A DNA stretch of 60,000 nt from Branchiostoma floridae (Eukaryota; Chordata; Leptocardii; Amphioxiformes; Branchiostomatidae), in the NCBI RefSeq assembly GCF_000003815.2, contig NC_049981.1:25719836-25779835 (forward strand). Direction: 5' to 3'. Below are positions 59,900 to 60,000 of this stretch, piece by piece. Positions within the stretch are counted from its first letter, which is position 1. The number at the start of each line of letters is the position of its first letter. The position numbers were made by a program, and so were the translations under genes. Below the pieces are notes generated by a model, which worked only from the letters and a program-made list of their open reading frames with translations, was not told the origin of the DNA and did no database searches.

Positions 59900-60000
59900 A
59901 ATCCATTGTTTGATGTACCATACTGTGTGTTCTGTCGTATTCTAATAGTTCAACCTCCCTGACCACTTGGATCTCATAACGAATGCAACTTTTTATTCAA
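59900..60000. repeat. Dispersed repeat, copy B (cut by window edge)
   Basis: This is the second copy of the element at 49321-49420, in the same orientation. Similarity runs to the last base of the window, so the element continues outside. Confidence 0.55.

Larger units (their letters stand above)
54880..60000. other. Spacer upstream of Ly6 copy 2, with dispersed repeats
   Basis: No gene is supported. It holds retroelement-like copy B at 55774-55930, MITE-like copy B at 57897-58094, a 15-bp tandem pair AGATATACTAGTATA near 57687-57716, an X-box-like/CRE pair at 58456-58486, a 13-bp perfect hairpin at 59058-59090, and the start of dispersed repeat copy B at 59900. The promoter of Ly6 copy 2 should lie just above 54880, but no core element is clear. 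Confidence 0.5.

Overview
The window is animal nuclear DNA. It has spliced genes with GT-AG introns, long repeat-rich spacers, CA/GT and ATCT microsatellites, degraded transposons and three assembly gaps. The best guess for the organism is a lancelet (Branchiostoma) or another invertebrate chordate. The evidence is a full-length aromatase (CYP19, a family known from chordates) beside an NWD1/NWD2-type NACHT-WD40 gene and Ly6-type surface-protein genes. This assignment is inferred from family distribution, not from a species marker.

Layout: (1) 1-7.77 kb is spacer with CA repeats and no gene I can support. (2) 7.77-18.37 kb, plus strand, holds a 13-exon NACHT/WD-repeat gene. All splice phases close, giving a predicted 2266-residue protein: a disordered acidic N-terminus, a DUF4062-like region, a NACHT ATPase and a large WD40 C-terminus encoded by one 3.6-kb exon. 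(3) 18.9-20.0 kb holds a tRNA-like sequence and a broken non-LTR retrotransposon interrupted by a gap. (4) 20.83-26.45 kb, plus strand, holds a complete 9-exon aromatase of 493 residues with every P450 signature intact. (5) 27.67-28.68 kb, minus strand, is a 3-exon Ly6/uPAR-type GPI-anchored protein gene. (6) 28.7-52.7 kb is about 24 kb with almost no recognisable host gene. It is packed with mobile-element debris: LINE 3' ends, an LTR with its polypurine tract, an internally deleted mariner hit by a hAT-type MITE, several palindromic or TIR elements, and two gaps. It also holds one weak candidate two-exon gene end at 46.08-46.95 kb and a perfect RFX X-box beside a CRE at 48.67 kb. (7) 52.77-54.88 kb, minus strand, is a second Ly6-type gene, clearly a paralogue of the first, with the same intron phases and the same last-exon length. 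(8) 54.9-60 kb is spacer with second copies of several dispersed repeats.

The host genes do not form a pathway. The NACHT-WD protein is a cytosolic STAND-type ATPase, aromatase is an ER steroid-oxidising P450, and the Ly6 pair are small surface proteins. The most informative signals are the unusual domain additions in the NACHT-WD protein, the near-complete conservation of the aromatase substrate pocket, the split Ly6 pair, the nested transposon structures, and the X-box/CRE composite site. I did not find evidence for a wholly new biological system.
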